Below are positions 1 to 12,018 of a stretch of 64,000 bases of DNA, in pieces. The position numbers and the translations under genes are program-made. Positions within the stretch are counted from its first letter, which is position 1; each line of letters begins with the position of its first letter. Under the pieces are notes generated by a model, which was not told where the DNA came from, made no database searches, and saw only the letters and a list, made by a program, of their open reading frames with translations. Source of the stretch: Pyrenochaeta sp. MPI-SDFR-AT-0127 (taxonomy: Eukaryota; Ascomycota; Dothideomycetes; Pleosporales; Cucurbitariaceae); contig JAGTJM010000030.1 of assembly GCA_020747015.1 (NCBI GenBank), positions 1 through 64,000 on the forward strand, written 5' to 3'.

Positions 1-1008
1 ATCATTGCGCGAGGGACAGTTTTGCCCGCGTCCTTGATCTCTTCTGCCATGTGGGCTGCGGAGTCGGAGCCTAAACTCTTGATTAGTCGTTGTTGTAACA
101 ACCGCGTGATGGTGCCTTCACTTACAGATACAGGCGTAGATGGCCGATAACTGACCTACCATGAGCGCTAGACCTGTGCTGCTCCACCCCCCACTATTGG
201 TGAAATGTGTAAAAGTGACTTCTGCCGAAGCCCTTGGCGAAAGGACCCAAAAGACGATGATGATGGCCAAGAAGCCGAAAACATGGACGACCAGCATGAC
301 GTTTTGGAAGATTGGCATGATCCTGGCACCCCAGATATTGAGCACCCAGACTAAGATGGTGACAGCAATGACCATAAGTGTGCCCTGCCAGTTGGTAGGA
401 GAATAGTCCGGGTACATGACCACAGCAGAAGATTGGATCAGGGTGCCAACGAGAAAGGGACCTGATGCCGTACCGGCCTGCCAGGACAGCGTCGACATCC
501 ATCCGATGAAGTAACTTGCCGGCTTCTGAATGCTGGGGGGTGAGAATTCAGAGACCCAATGATACTGGCCACCGGCGGTGGGGGCCATTGAGGCCATCTC
601 AGCAAGCGACAACATGACAGTGCTGAAGCCAAACCAAGTCCAAATAAAACTCCATATGAGGCCAGCAGGGCCCCCATCGACGAGCCCCTGGTAGGTTGCA
701 CTGTCTCGCCGTGTCAGCCGATACTCGCTAGATGATTGTATGAGCACTCACGTCATGAGGACTTCCCATGTTCCTTGAAGGATGACAGTGAAGGCGAGTG
801 CAGACAGTGGTCGGTAGTTCCTCCTCAGCTCTTGCGTTTTGCCCATGCGCGACATGTCGGCGCGATCGGCCCTTGTGTACCCCCTGAGGGACTCGTGATA
901 CTCTTCGCCATCATCTGCGTCTTCATAGCCGGGCTCCTTTGGGGCACGAGTCTCGAGTGGAGTGTCTTTGCCCATGTCGCTGTGATGGTGACTGTCGAAT
1001 GCAGCCAT
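1..1008 (-). CDS. Amino-acid/GABA/choline-type APC permease, 3' part beyond window
   Basis: Plasma-membrane permease of the amino acid/polyamine/organocation superfamily, fungal GABA/choline-permease branch; the substrate cannot be told from sequence. Coding exons on the minus strand are 752-1008, 126-700 and 1-70 (continuing off the left edge), with introns 701-751 and 71-125. The joins give in-frame ATYQGLVDGGPAGL and ICSDSAAHMAEEIKDAGK, the latter the conserved loop of this family (usually GSDSAAHLAEE). An N-terminal cytosolic tail of about 60 residues, rich in His, Asp and Glu, precedes the first hydrophobic segment (LSALAFTVILQGTWEVLM). Several further membrane segments are visible (WSFIWTWFGFSTVMLSLAEM, LMVIAVTILVWVLNIWGA, MLVVHVFGFLAIIIVFWVL). 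The start is the first in-frame ATG. Roughly 300 residues are present of about 520 expected. Confidence 0.85.
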
Positions 1009-2149
1009 GGCTTAGAAGGGCAGATATGCAGCGAGCGCCACGTGGAAAACCGAAAAGAAAAAGAACACAGACGATCGCTCTGGAGGAAGAAAGTTCTGCT
1101 GGGACGAAACCTGCAGCGCGTTAGGATGAAATGGTTGAATACCCTGCGCCCCCCGGTAGCCGCTAGCTCGAGTATACCCGACACGATGTGTCTAGAAGCC
1201 GGCCAAGGAGCCAATAATGTAGCCATGGTCCGATCGCTCGCTACCAACGAAATGTCACGGAGGACGATGCTGACGGAGCGACTGAGTTCCTTGTGCGAGA
1301 GCGAATCGGTCCTATGCGGCACGTGCGGCCCGCATCGTCTGTCTGGGGGTTGGGCCGGCTGGACCCTTGGCGGCGCTGCAGGAGGGCGGCAGAGGGCCCA
1401 TCAGATAGATTGCGCTGCATATGCGTCGCCCGCATCGGCCAAGGGGGGGCGTGAAGGAAGAAACGCCAGAGGAAGCAGACACGTCTGGCAGCGGCCTGAT
1501 CTGCATGTCAGTCGCAGCCGATCGCTCGTGTCAGATTGGCGAGCGGTGGACTCGAGGCTCCGCGCGCGCCTGTGGTGTCGCGCTCTTCTGGCACGCGTCT
1601 GGCAGTGGCTAGGCGAGCTGGAATCTTGGTTCGCCAAATCCGCGGCTGCGGTAAGGTTTTTTTGCGTAGTGACATTCCTGCGCGAACCGCGTGTGGAGAC
1701 AGGCCCCAAGTCGCCTCGACGTGCCGCGACGTACCTCGACGTACCACGGGCGACGGATGGCTTCCGCGAAACATGGCCGCCTGCCATGTCTGCTGCCGAC
1801 CGTCCAAAGTCTGGCGCTATGACGCTGCAGACTGTTCGTTCCAAGTTAGGTGTTCGGGACATGGCTTGATTAGCCTGCTGGGCACCCATTGTCGACAAAT
1901 CACTGCTGGCCGCAGGGAATTCCCACCAAACATGCTACACGTCGGGCCAAAGAGTCCGGCTGTGGGCCCCTTTGGGCGGTGCCATGGGTGTGGTGCCCTA
2001 CAAGCAGCCCATCAACCACCCGGCGGGAACATAACCAGCGACACAGGGTACATGGCCGTCCTCGTATTGCGCTCCTGCATTTCTACTCTTCTATGGCTTG
2101 CTCGTCGTCGCGCTGTCGCTCCCACTGATCCCAGAAGTCTTGCTCCTCC
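1009..2149. promoter_or_regulatory. Divergent intergenic region between permease and rhodopsin-like gene
   Basis: This 1.1-kb GC-rich stretch lies between two divergently transcribed genes and should hold both promoters. Long open frames cross it on both strands, but they lack splice logic, known domains or ordinary composition, and I read them as chance frames. No tRNA or repeat array was seen. Confidence 0.4.
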
Positions 2150-3640
2150 ATGGCGACCGAGGTGATACCTCCAAAGTATGTCATCACGGCCGACGACAAG
2201 CGCGGCCTCATCGTCGTCACCGTCGCCGTCGTCTTGTCCTTTGTCCTGACCTGTTTTCTGATCCGGCTGTGGCTACGACTGCAAACGAGGGACTGGAAAT
2301 CAGACGATTGGTGGTTGGCCGCCGCAACGGTATGTCTTTTTGCTCGTGTGCGTGCAGCCTTGTGTGCAGCCGCTGACATTGCGCCATAGTTGTTGCACAC
2401 GGCCCAGTCCGGCGTCCTGATCCATCTTGTCGATCTCGGGTTGGGGGCCTCGCAGGAAGGCATTCCATCGTCGCAGCTGGAGCGACTTGGCCGGGTGCGT
2501 ACCATCAAGACACTGTGCAACAAGCATTTGGGGATCCTCCCAGGGTTCCCGCTCCCGTACCCTCACATCACCGCTGACAGGCCAGCAGGGAGGCCTCGCG
2601 TCACAGATACTCTACATATGCACCCTGTTCGCCTCCAAATGCTCCGTTCTCCTCCTGTACCTTCGCCTCTCGCCCGGCGGCTCACACAGCATCGGATCGT
2701 GGAGTGTCATGGCAGCGTCGGCCGTCTGGGCTGTTGTTGCAGTCACGCTGATCGCCATCCCCTGCAACCCCGTGCAATACTACCAAAATCCTCAAACATG
2801 TACAAACAGGGTTCGTTGCCCCTTCTAAGCATGCTCTGCAATGCTGACCCGTAGCAGTGGTCCAAATGGCAGGCCATTGGCGCCTTTGACATTGCAACCG
2901 AGATCCTTATCTTCATCATCGCTATCCAACTTGTCTGGACACTGCAGATGCGCTTCAAGGCCAAGATCGTCGTCATCATCGCCTTCTCTGCCCGGCTTCC
3001 CGTCATTGCCGCCGCTGGCATAAGGCTACACTACCTATACCAAAGACTTACCGGTGAGAGCCACACATTCGAGTATCTCGTTGCAACCCAGTGGCAGATG
3101 GGCTATGCCATCATGTCGTCTACCATCACAGGCATAGGGCCTTTCCTGCGGCCGTTCAACAAGGAATACACAACCAGTTATAAAAGATCCGGCTACGGTC
3201 ACAGCTCCCAGAGGTCGACTCAACCCGATGGACCCACCGACGGACCGACTCTTCGACCCCGTCACTCGTGGATGTCTCAGAGCTACCTGATGCAAACCAT
3301 GCCCTCGCGTCGAGGCAGCAAAGTGACGATTCCCGACTCGGTAGAACCAAGCACTCATACACATCCTTCTGGACACAGGTCAAGTGCTTCCACTTCAACC
3401 ACACCTGATCATACGCAATATTCACCGTCCTCACAAGCACCCATTATGTTGACAGCAGACGAGCACTTTCAGCCCGCTGAAAAGTTTCGAAGACATGACG
3501 CAGAAGTATGGGTGGGCGACCGGTCTATGAGCATGGGACGTGATGAAGCAAGGATCGGAATGGGCGACGAGTCTCGTTTGACCATTGGCAAAAAAACGGA
3601 GTTTAAGGTTGAGGTAGATCGAGCAAGTCGTTGCATTTAG
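2150..3640 (+). CDS. Fungal rhodopsin-fold integral membrane protein (7-TM)
   Basis: Exons are 2150-2329, 2390-2494, 2589-2810 and 2855-3640, giving 430 residues; all four joins are phase 0. The protein has seven hydrophobic segments in the order typical of the fungal rhodopsin-domain integral membrane family, the group that includes Pth11-like receptors without a CFEM domain. Recognisable family blocks are RDWKSDDWWLAAAT after TM1, ASQILYICTLFASKCSVLLL in TM3, NPVQYYQNPQTC, WQAIGAFDIATEILIFIIA and TGIGPFLRPFNKEY at the end of TM7. A hydrophilic C-terminal tail of about 150 residues, rich in Ser, Thr and His, follows. The family is plasma-membrane and is thought to act in signalling, but ligands are unknown. 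The start ATG is the first in frame. Confidence 0.85.
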
Positions 3641-4018
3641 ACTTTGTTATTTTGTACTGGGCGTTTTGGTAACAGATCAATACCCCATTATTTTTTGCAT
3701 GTCATATGCCTTTTCCTAGCGACTTTTTTTCATATCGTGCCCGCAGACACATATTACATAGCAATAGATGATAACACCTTCACGGAATTCCGGAAAGCAC
3801 AAGGCGAAATAATTCCACTGGATTATATAGCGTCGAAATAAACTTCTCCCATCGACGCTTGACTCATTTTAGGGGTGCGTTGCTGATCGACACACCCCAC
3901 GCCTAACCAGATAAAGCAGGCGGTATAATGTATAAGCAGACATCGCCTTGCTGCCTCAGGATAGCTATTTCCTCATGATTGTTCTCAATAGAGCGCTTAC
4001 ACTCGTATGCTCCATAAC
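3641..4018. other. Intergenic, nothing recognised
   Basis: This 378-bp AT-rich spacer holds the rhodopsin-like gene's 3' end and the oxidase promoter. No repeat, RNA gene or extra exon with family similarity was seen. Confidence 0.4.
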
Positions 4019-5319
4019 ATGGCTGACATTGTAGTACTTGGGTATCGCTGCCCCTTCCCTTCTTGCGCTCTGCTGACATCCGTTATAGCGCCGGTGTGAT
4101 CGGCTTGCAAACGGCCATCACCCTTCTTGAAGCGGGGTTCAAGGTGGAGATCGTGAGTCGACATTGGCCAGGAGATGAATCAATTGAGTACACTTCGCCT
4201 TGGTGAGTGAGTATTGTCAATATCCACCCAGATGAGACGTTTTTCAACATGAACGTAGCCAAGGCTGATATGCGTGAGAAGGGCTGGAGCGATTTGGCGT
4301 ACACATGCAACTCCAGGAGAAGTTGAACGGTGTGAATGGGATATTGAGAGCTACATGATGTGGATGAAGCTTATCGAGAATGAGCCTGAGAAGGCGAAGG
4401 AAATGGGGCTCAAGGTTAGTATCAGCGTGATCTCATGTCGCTTTCGCGTACAGATGCTAAGCCGTCTTTAGCACTGCCCAATTACTATATATTCGTGAGT
4501 TTTGCCTTCGTCCTCCGTCTAAGAATTCTCTCTTGTCAACAGGCGCTGATATCTCCGTACAGCGGCGATTTTCAACCCGTACCATGGTATGCACAACACG
4601 TGCAAAATTTCAAAACTTTACAGTCGTCACATCTATCTTCTCACGGGCACACGTTTGATTCCATCTCCATAAACCCTATCACTTACCTCAGCTACCTCCA
4701 CGATCGCGTTAGAGAACTAGGTGCCACGTTGTTGCGGGCGGAGTTGCCAGCCTCCAAAGGTTTGGCTTTTGCTCTGCAACTACACCAGGCCAACCTCCCA
4801 GCTGCCCAATCAACAACAGTAGTGAATTGTACAGGCCTAGGAGCAAAAGATCTGTGTGGAGATGGGGAAATGTATCCGATTCGAGGGCAGACATTGCTCG
4901 CCCGCCTCAGCCCAACTCCTGCGCACGAAATCCTCCTGTGGGACGGGGAAGAAGAGGTTACGTATATCGTCCCTCGTCCTAACACTGACACATTTGTTCT
5001 AGGTGGCACAAAAGATGCGCACAATTTTGACTCGACACCAACACCTGAGATCAGCCGAGGGATCATCAAGAGGTGCCAGACGCTTTTAGCAGCTCAAGGG
5101 CAACACGACATCCACATGGAAGTCCTCGCCGAGCAGGTTGGACTCCGTCCGGGTAGGGCAGGAGGTGCGAGAATTGAGATTGAAAAAGTCAACACGGTGG
5201 GAGGAGTCATCAGTGTTGTGCATAACTACGGACACGCGGGCGCTGGATATCAAAACTCAGTTGGAAGTGCTAAGAAGGTTCTGGTGCTCGTGAGGCAGCT
5301 TTTGGAGACGGGCCACTAA
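4019..5319 (+). CDS. D-amino-acid oxidase (FAD-dependent, DAO family)
   Basis: This enzyme deaminates D-amino acids oxidatively to 2-oxo acids, ammonia and hydrogen peroxide. Exons are 4019-4041, 4089-4202, 4282-4414, 4472-4494 (only 23 nt) and 4563-5319, giving 349 residues, a normal length for the family. Joining exons 1 and 2 creates the dinucleotide-binding motif MADIVVLGAGVIGL. The block HWPGDESIEYTSPWAGA follows, and near the C-terminus is the DAO signature VVHNYGHAGAGYQNSVGSA. YIVPRPNTDTFVLGGT and EVLAEQVGLRPGRAG also match the family. The C-terminus (ETGH) is not a clear PTS1, so peroxisomal location is not supported by sequence. The join around exon 4 rests on frame and on branch sites GCTAAGC and GCTGAT; other micro-exon choices are possible. 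Confidence 0.88.
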
Positions 5320-6303
5320 CAAAGCCGGAAACATTGAATGACGAGCCAAGCTCTTGTTTCAGACTATACTCGGCGTATACCACTACTTCCTCACAAAGGC
5401 ATTCATCATGTCTGATCGAACAGCCCATGAAGTAGTTGTGCAACTGAGAGTTAGCGTGTCTGAATGCTGCCACCGGATACGTAAGCTAGAAGCGGCTCTT
5501 CGTGTGCAATGTAAAATCCTGTGTTCCACATCCGGAGCCCATGCTCAAGGTAGAAAGCATTCTAATCCCACGATGACCATGTGTATCGTACAGGGGCCGT
5601 ACTGAGGCAAACTTTCAGTGTGCACAACGGTGCAAGTTATTATCCGGTGCCTTAAAGCGTCGACTTTACCCGTTGTACAGGGCGATTTGTGGGTATGGAG
5701 GGGCAACCTTGACCCCACTATCGTCACTTTTGGTGAATGCTCAGTCCGCCCACCACCAGCTCCCCAGCAACGCACACGGGCACAACACTAGGCAATGTTC
5801 TGGGGGCTGCAGTGGTTGAGAGCAACCGAGACTGAGACACCTTTGACCCTTCTGCAGGTGTGGGCGGGCAAGTGGAAGTGGACTGCCGTCGCAACATGCC
5901 TGATGTCGCCAAATGGTGCACGACATGCCCATAGCCACTGCACATCTTCAGTGGATGCGGCTTAACAAGGTTAAATTGAGGGCGGATGTGTAGCCCATCA
6001 GGGTAATAAGCATCCATGGATCAAGATGCCAACCCAGTCCGCCGGTTGAAGAGACAAGGTTACAACCTATCTAGCTTTTCGCATGGCGCTCTATTGGCGT
6101 TTTATAAGTTGTTCGCTTCTGGAGATCTAATTTTGCAAGGACATGGTGGCCGGGTGGGTTTCTGTGTTTCGAGTATTAATACTGTGCACGCCTGCTCTTC
6201 TGGCCTCTCTAAGACTTCCTTTCTCTTGTGAAAACCTGCGTATCAAGCAACACCTTTCCCAACACGCCCAGGTAGATTCGCGGATCGCAAGCCCTTCGCA
6301 ACC
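5320..6303. other. Intergenic, nothing recognised
   Basis: About 980 bp between the oxidase and the aldo-keto reductase, both on the plus strand. Only short unsupported open frames occur. The 3' part should carry the reductase promoter; no distinct element could be named. Confidence 0.35.
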
Positions 6304-7551
6304 ATGGCTGTGAGCACACCCTACGTTACACTCAACGATGGCAACAAGATGCCCCAGGTCGGATTCGGCCTATGGAAAGTTGACAACGCAACCTGCGCCG
6401 ACACTGTCTACAATGCCATCAAGACTGGATACAGGCTGTTCGATGGCGCTTGCGGTATGTATCTTCCTTCCAACACTGGCAAATTTATTCCTGTCTTGAA
6501 GATCAACTCCCTGCGTCAAGAGGCTCCGCCGGCCCGCAAGCCCTACCCTTGGAGATGCGATACTGGCAGACGTCAAACGGGCCATGATTCCGATCTACCG
6601 GTGGCCCCAGATCCCTGCATCTCGGAATCCTAGCGTCATCCATCGGAACAACACTGTTGCACCTGCTGACTCGAGCTACAGACTACGGCAATGAAGTCGA
6701 AGCCGGCCAGGGCGTCGCCCGAGCTATCAAAGAGGGCCTTGTACAGCGCAAAGACCTCTTCATCGTCTCCAAGCTCTGGCAAACGTTCCATGACTACGAT
6801 CAAGTTGAGCCCATTGCTAAGAAGCAACTCGCGGATTGGGGCATCGATTACTTCGACCTGTATCTAATTCATTTCCCCGTAGCCTTGAAGTATGTTGCGC
6901 CCGAGACAAGGTATCCGCCCGGGTGGTTCGTCGATGGCGAGAGCAAGATTGAGCACAGCAACGCGAGCTTGGAGAGCACGTGGAAGGCTTTTGAAGATCT
7001 ACAGAAAAAGGGCCTCACGAAGAGCATTGGCGTGTCCAACTACAGCGGCGCGCTGCTGCTTGATCTCTTCACGTACGCAAAGGTCAAGCCTGCGACATTG
7101 CAGATTGAGCATCATCCATACTATGTGCAGCCATACCTCATCAAATTGGCCGAACAACATGGCATCAAGGTCACTGCATACTCGTCATTCGGCCCCCAAT
7201 CATTCATCGAGTGCGATATGAAAATTGCTGCAGATACTCCTCTTCTCTTTGACCATCCCGTCGTCACAAAGATTGCAGAAGCACATGGCAAGACACCTGC
7301 GCAGGTGCTGCTCAGGTGGTCAACGCAGCGTGGTCTTTCGGTCATCCCCAAGAGCAACTCACAGAATCGTCTGCAGCAGAATCTGGACGTCACTGGCTTT
7401 GACCTCAAGGACAATGAGATTCAGGAAATATCGGATTTGGACAAGAACCTCAAGTTCAACGCTCCCACAAACGCAAGTACTCCTCCTCCATTTCGATTCG
7501 AAGGCTGCTAACGAATCCAAGTATGGCATTCCGTGCTATGTCTTTGCTTAG
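6304..7551 (+). CDS. xyl1: NAD(P)H-dependent D-xylose reductase (aldo-keto reductase)
   Basis: Reduces D-xylose (and other aldoses) to xylitol, the first step of the fungal pentose pathway, in the cytosol. Exons are 6304-6454, 6682-7472 and 7522-7551, giving 323 residues, the usual length. The first join gives GYRLFDGACDYGNEVEAGQG with the catalytic Tyr; the lysine of SKLW and the histidine of LIHFPVA complete the active site. The cofactor signature IPKSNSQNRLQQNL near the C-terminus is typical of xylose reductases. The first intron (227 nt) is long for this window. The last intron, 7473-7521, appears to be GC-AG: it starts GCAAGT, contains a perfect branch site TGCTAAC and restores the C-terminus YGIPCYVFA. 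Reading through instead gives an atypical tail ending FRFEGC. Confidence 0.9.
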
Positions 7552-8820
7552 ATACGTGCTTTCGCAGCATAGATCGACCAGACAATACCCAGGTAGCAAT
7601 TTTTGATAGATTCAATAACATTTCATGACCCTCCTTCACTATACATGTTCATGGCCCCGTTTCAATGGGGGGCTAGTCCTGCGTATGTGCCAGCATCTCC
7701 TGAATTGTGGAAAATGAAATTTATCTCGACTCCAGCGCTGGTCGGCAGAGGGTAATTAATGTGTTGTAAAGATGGACGAGATGCAGTGTTCCGACGACAG
7801 CCATGTGGTGGGTATTTTAATTGCAAGCTATTCGAAAGTGTTCGCGCGCTACCAACACGCGTCCACGCACGCCAGAACGCGCTATCACATGAGCCCAGGT
7901 CAACCAACCACTGAGCCGTAACAAGGAGAGTCAAGAGCTTGAAGAAACCGTGTATATCGAAATAACCTAGCGGAGACTATGCGTCTCTGGCTCACAAATT
8001 GTCTCTGCTTCTACGAGGAAAAAATCTAGGCATGTCATTGCGTCCGTCGCTCGAGAGTTAGCACCCAAAGTGGGCGAACTACCACCCTTTCGGTTTCATA
8101 ATGCGAGTGCGAAATCGAGAGCCGTGCGCTTCGAGAGGCACTTTTAATCTCAAGCCACCGGCCGTTTAGAGTGCGGAAAAATAAAAGGCTCAAAACCATG
8201 CATTCAGACACCAGTGATTCAGGGCCTAACAGCGCAGATTCACTCTACAAGTGGCAGTGATAAGACGGCATGAACCCAGAGAATGACTCGTTTATGATCT
8301 GGTGATCTGTTGATGGAGTAATCAAACACGTTGATGATGCAGTTGTGGGCTTTTGGTGCTTCCGCAAGCTCCGGCTGTCTCCCGCATGATCCGCGCTAGC
8401 CTCATCTGTGTTTACATATCTATCTGTAGTTACCTGCCTAATTCTCGTCCACACCGCCCGAAGTCAAATCGTCTGCGTTTGTTCCCTGAAATCTGTCCCG
8501 TCTCAGCCCTCACAGCCATATCGTTCGTAGCTGTATCGTGGTGAAGGAGAAGGGAGCAGTCGTTGTGCCTTGTGCGCAGTGTGACGTCGCATCCGCATCA
8601 TCCCGGGCCTAATCTTTCGGATTTTGAACGAGTCCATAGTCATCATCGGGGAAACCAGGCCACCCGTTTCCCGATTGACCTGTCTTACCTCACGCGAGAC
8701 AAATCTTACAAAGCGCGACCTTGCCTCCGCTTTTGCAGCGACAGCAGTATAAGCCCATCCCACAGGTTGCATCGCAATTCTGGTGCTTTCACTCAAGCTA
8801 CTGAAGAACAGAGCGTCAAA
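7552..8820. other. Intergenic, nothing recognised
   Basis: About 1.27 kb between the reductase and the 4-TM gene. It contains only short open frames without splice support. No RNA gene or repeat array was seen. Confidence 0.35.
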
Positions 8821-9628
8821 ATGGTACTGTCAACAGAGCAGTCGCAAGTACGGTATGTTGCACAAGCTTCCCACAGAAGGTTCCGAGAGGTCCGGGCTCA
8901 AGAGAAGATGTTGCAGCAGCTTTGAGAATAAGATGCTAACATGTACCACAGATTTCTCGCTATTGTTCTTCCAGGACTCACAGTATCGACACACATCCTA
9001 CTCGCGCTCTCTTTTGCGCTGCCAGGCTCTGATATTGGCCGCGATCGCGCATTGCTTTCGTTGATGTATAATGTGCTCGCAGGCAGCGCAAGCATACTGG
9101 GTCTGGTGGGAGCAATAAGGGTAAATAGGCCCAGCCTTGTCGGATGAGACTCCCAGTCGCAGCCTTGGGAGAGCCTGTCTGACTGGAGATTGTGTATCAA
9201 AGGCTAACGCGTGAACGTAGTTGATTCCTGGGCTCGTGTCAGCTTACACCATTGTGCACACAATCACCCTATCATTTGTTAACCTCGCCCTCGTCAACAT
9301 TATATTACCGTTGGATCTTCAACTCGTAAACCCGGTAATCCCAAGTTTGCAGTTGGATGAGACTGCAATATGCCGCGACATTGATGCTGGTTTCGGATGG
9401 GATGAGGAATGGCTTCTCAAGTGCTCACGGAGCTTCAGCACCGTCAGACTGTGTGTTGCGTGCATTGGCCTGTTTCTGATGATTGCTCAATGGTGGGCAC
9501 TAGTGACGGTGAGGAGATGGGGTAGAGAATTGCGCTTCCAGCGGCGAGGCTCTGGCACGGACATTGAGAAAACGGGAATACTGTACGAAGGAAATGACTT
9601 TACGATTGGCGACAAACCTAGGTTTTGA
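8821..9628 (+). CDS. Orphan integral membrane protein with four predicted TM segments
   Basis: I do not recognise a family. Exons are 8821-8852, 8952-9120 and 9221-9628, giving 202 residues. Splice sites are good (CG|GTATGT, AGG|GTAAAT, acceptors ACAG and GTAG) and the joined frame is open throughout, which supports a real gene. Hydrophobic segments lie at about residues 12-34 (FLAIVLPGLTVSTHILLALS), 45-65, 70-98 (GLVSAYTIVHTITLSFVNLA) and 145-167 (LCVACIGLFLMIAQWWALV). The last is followed by a basic stretch (RRWGRELRFQRR), suggesting a cytosolic C-terminus. An acidic loop with two cysteines lies between TM3 and TM4. The layout resembles small fungal MARVEL-like or SUR7-like membrane proteins, but no signature motif was found. 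Confidence 0.65.
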
Positions 9629-10530
9629 CGAATAAGAAGACGAAAACGAAATACGAACGTACAGACGACCAAATAATGGACCAACTGCGTCTCTGGAGCG
9701 ACGGCAAAACGAGGTTGGATGTAGGCTTCACATGGACGAGTTATGCCCCACCCCACTCAGCCGTTGTGACCACCGTTGTGCACTTAATGTAGCGTGTCCA
9801 GGCGTCCTTGCGCGACGATAGGACATGTTGGCCATTTGAAAGCGACTGTCAAGATCTCCAATTGATTGCACTGTGATGTCGGCACGTGACTGAGTGTGGT
9901 GCATGCAAGGTAATCAAAGAAGAATGAGAGGAGCGTGGAAGGAGCAATGCAGAAGACTGCAAGAACAGAGGGGCTGTACATAGTCGTGTCTTGGTACTAA
10001 ATGTCTCTGAGCGATGATGGAACAGGAATCAAATGGTGCCAGGTTAGCTATAAGCGAGCAAACGGTGGCCTAGGATTCTGGCATGCTGCATCGCTGATGG
10101 AGGATTGTGGCCAGCGTGGGCAATCTGTTGGGCGGTCCAAGCGTGCGCTGTGTGCTATGGGAAGCCTGGCAGTCGAGGCTGAGGTGTTGAGGGAGACGGG
10201 CAAGGCATTCCGGCTGCAACAAGCACTCGAACTCACCCTGGCTACCATATGGCCGACAGTGAGCAAAGACTGGGAGAGACACTGGATGCATGGCGGCGGG
10301 CGGGGAAGAGAGAGAGAGAGTCAGCAAATGGCGGTTTGGCGGGCGTGTGGACAGAAGCGCTGCAACCGCAGGGCAGGCGTGGCTGCATATGGCCGGGCAG
10401 AGGGTGGAGCCTGATTTGGCAACAAAGCCGCTGTCCGGGCAGCTGGACGTGTTGGACAGTTTGATCGAGTGAGATGGCCGTGGATAGTCAGTGTTTGCGA
10501 CTAGGCGTGGCTCTGAAGGTTGATATGCAT

Positions 10531-10564
10531 GGGCTATCATGGGCTACCATGGGCTATCATGGGC
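10531..10564. repeat. Short tandem repeat, unit GGGCTATCAT
   Basis: Three consecutive 10-bp units, GGGCTATCAT, GGGCTACCAT and GGGCTATCAT, are followed by a partial fourth. No function is apparent. Confidence 0.8.
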
Positions 10565-10879
10565 AAATGCACGCCACCAGAGGAGATTTTGACCGATGCC
10601 GGTGGGTTTGGCAGTGGTCATTGGAGGTTGGGCAGAGGGCAGTGGGAGCCCCGCATGGGCAGAGGGCAAGGTTGATCATGCTGGCAGCTAATGGGTGCAT
10701 TGTCCTGCAAGAGGGAGGTTGTGGGGGTGGGAGGCGAGGCATGTGCGTGCGTCTTTCAACAGAGCGCAGCAGTCTCGTGCAGCCGCGGGGCCGCTGGGTA
10801 GCAGGGCTGCAAAGGGCCTGCGAACACAATGTTCGCAGATTGAGGTTGCAGATGCTGGGCTGCAGAGATGCAGACGCAG

Positions 10880-10930
10880 AGAAGCAAGAGAGAAGCAAGA
10901 GAGAAGCACGAGAAGCATGAGAAGCACGAG
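10880..10930. repeat. Degenerate purine-rich repeat (AGAAGCA-type)
   Basis: Reiterated gagaagcaagagagaagc-like units of 8-10 bp in a purine-rich stretch. It explains the Lys/Arg/Glu-rich and Ser/Leu-rich spurious frames seen on the two strands here. Confidence 0.7.
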
Positions 10931-11063
10931 TACGAGTGCCGTTTGGTGGTGATGCAGCGTTGCCCGTATTGCCATGGGCGCACAACATCCAGAGGGGTCC
11001 TTTCAGGGTCCACGTGTTGCGGCAACGGGAAAAGGAGGCGCAGCGGGGCCCTATTTTTTTATT

Positions 11064-11098
11064 GTGGTGGTGGTGGTAGTGGTAGTAGTGGTGGTAGC
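11064..11098. repeat. Imperfect (GGT)n microsatellite
   Basis: A trinucleotide array of GGT interrupted by AGT, about 35 bp, directly after a T7 run. Confidence 0.85.
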
Positions 11099-11188
11099 CC
11101 AGAAAGGCCACCTGCTGTCCATAGCCGATGAAGAGAAAAAGGGCATGTCATCTCATGGTGCTTGCAGTCCCGACGAACCGTCATCGCC

Positions 11189-11213
11189 AGCAAGCAAGCA
11201 AGCAAGCAAGCAG
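11189..11213. repeat. (CAAG)n tetranucleotide microsatellite
   Basis: Five to six uninterrupted CAAG units. Such arrays are length-variable between isolates; no coding role is seen. Confidence 0.9.
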
Positions 11214-11568
11214 GTCACAGCTGTACCCATCCCAAGGGAAGGAAAAAAACGTCATTCCCCATCTCCCGCTTGCTGAGGCCCACTTGCGACTGCGCAAAAG
11301 CGTCGCCGCCAACTGCGCTCCTCGCCCGCCCCTCGCGCACCTCGACCGCCCATGGCCACCGCGGCTCAATCAGGCGACGCTGCGAGCCGTTGGCAACACT
11401 CCGGGACCACATCCTCAACTAATTGCCTGCAGCTGCTCAAGGCCCGTGTCGTGGGAGCGGAGATGAAATTAGCGTTAGGTTGCTGCTCGGCCAGCTTAGC
11501 GCCATATGAGATGCATCCTCCCCTTTCGACATAATCCTCACCCACCGCCCGCGATATCTCCCGATCCC

Positions 11569-11632
11569 GTCCCTCTCTCTCTCCCTCTCTCTCCCCCTCC
11601 CTCTGTGCTCTCTGCTGTCTCTCTCTCTCTCA
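11569..11632 (+). promoter_or_regulatory. CT-rich promoter tract upstream of the 12019 gene
   Basis: A 64-bp stretch of mainly CTCT and CCCT lies about 390-450 bp before the start codon. Pyrimidine tracts just upstream of transcription starts are a common feature of well-expressed filamentous-fungal genes; its role here is inferred from that. Confidence 0.5.
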
Positions 11633-12018
11633 GCTGTGCTGCCCTCTCGGTGATTTCGCTTTGCGCCCTGCATAGTGAATCGCTGTCGCTCCTTTGCCCT
11701 CGCTCCAGCCCCAGCATCCGCATTTCTCGGTAAGCGGCACCACCCTTTCCCTAACCATCTCCGCTCTCAGGGAATCGGGCGCGCCAAAAATCTTTTCCGC
11801 TACCGCATCTCGCCTTCATTTCCCACCCCCATTCCGTGCATGCTTGCTTCCGCCTGGCCGCCTTCGCTCCCTTGGCCTGCAATTGACTTTCGGTCGCTGA
11901 TTCGAGTCCAGTTGGGCCTTGTTGCTCCCAGTTCAACTTTCCTCCGCCCACCCCCATTGCGCCCTCTAATACACCTTTGAGCCGCGACACACCCGGCCGC
12001 GCCTGCTCTCTACCAAAC

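Larger units (their letters stand above)
9629..12018. other. Gene-free region rich in simple repeats, then a CT-rich promoter
   Basis: This 2.4-kb stretch has no convincing gene. It carries several low-complexity arrays (annotated separately) and many overlapping open frames on both strands that follow from those arrays. The last 500 bp, with a long pyrimidine tract at 11569-11632, looks like a strong fungal promoter for the gene starting at 12019. Confidence 0.5.

Noticed and set aside
736..1869. 377-codon plus-strand open frame
   Set aside because: It runs antisense over the permease first exon and its promoter, has odd Arg/Ser/Cys-rich composition, no splice logic and no family motif.
10070..11111. 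Long open frames in the repeat-rich region on both strands
   Set aside because: They follow simple repeats (AGAAGCA, GGT, CAAG) and encode low-complexity Cys/His/Ser or Lys/Glu strings; no introns or domains.
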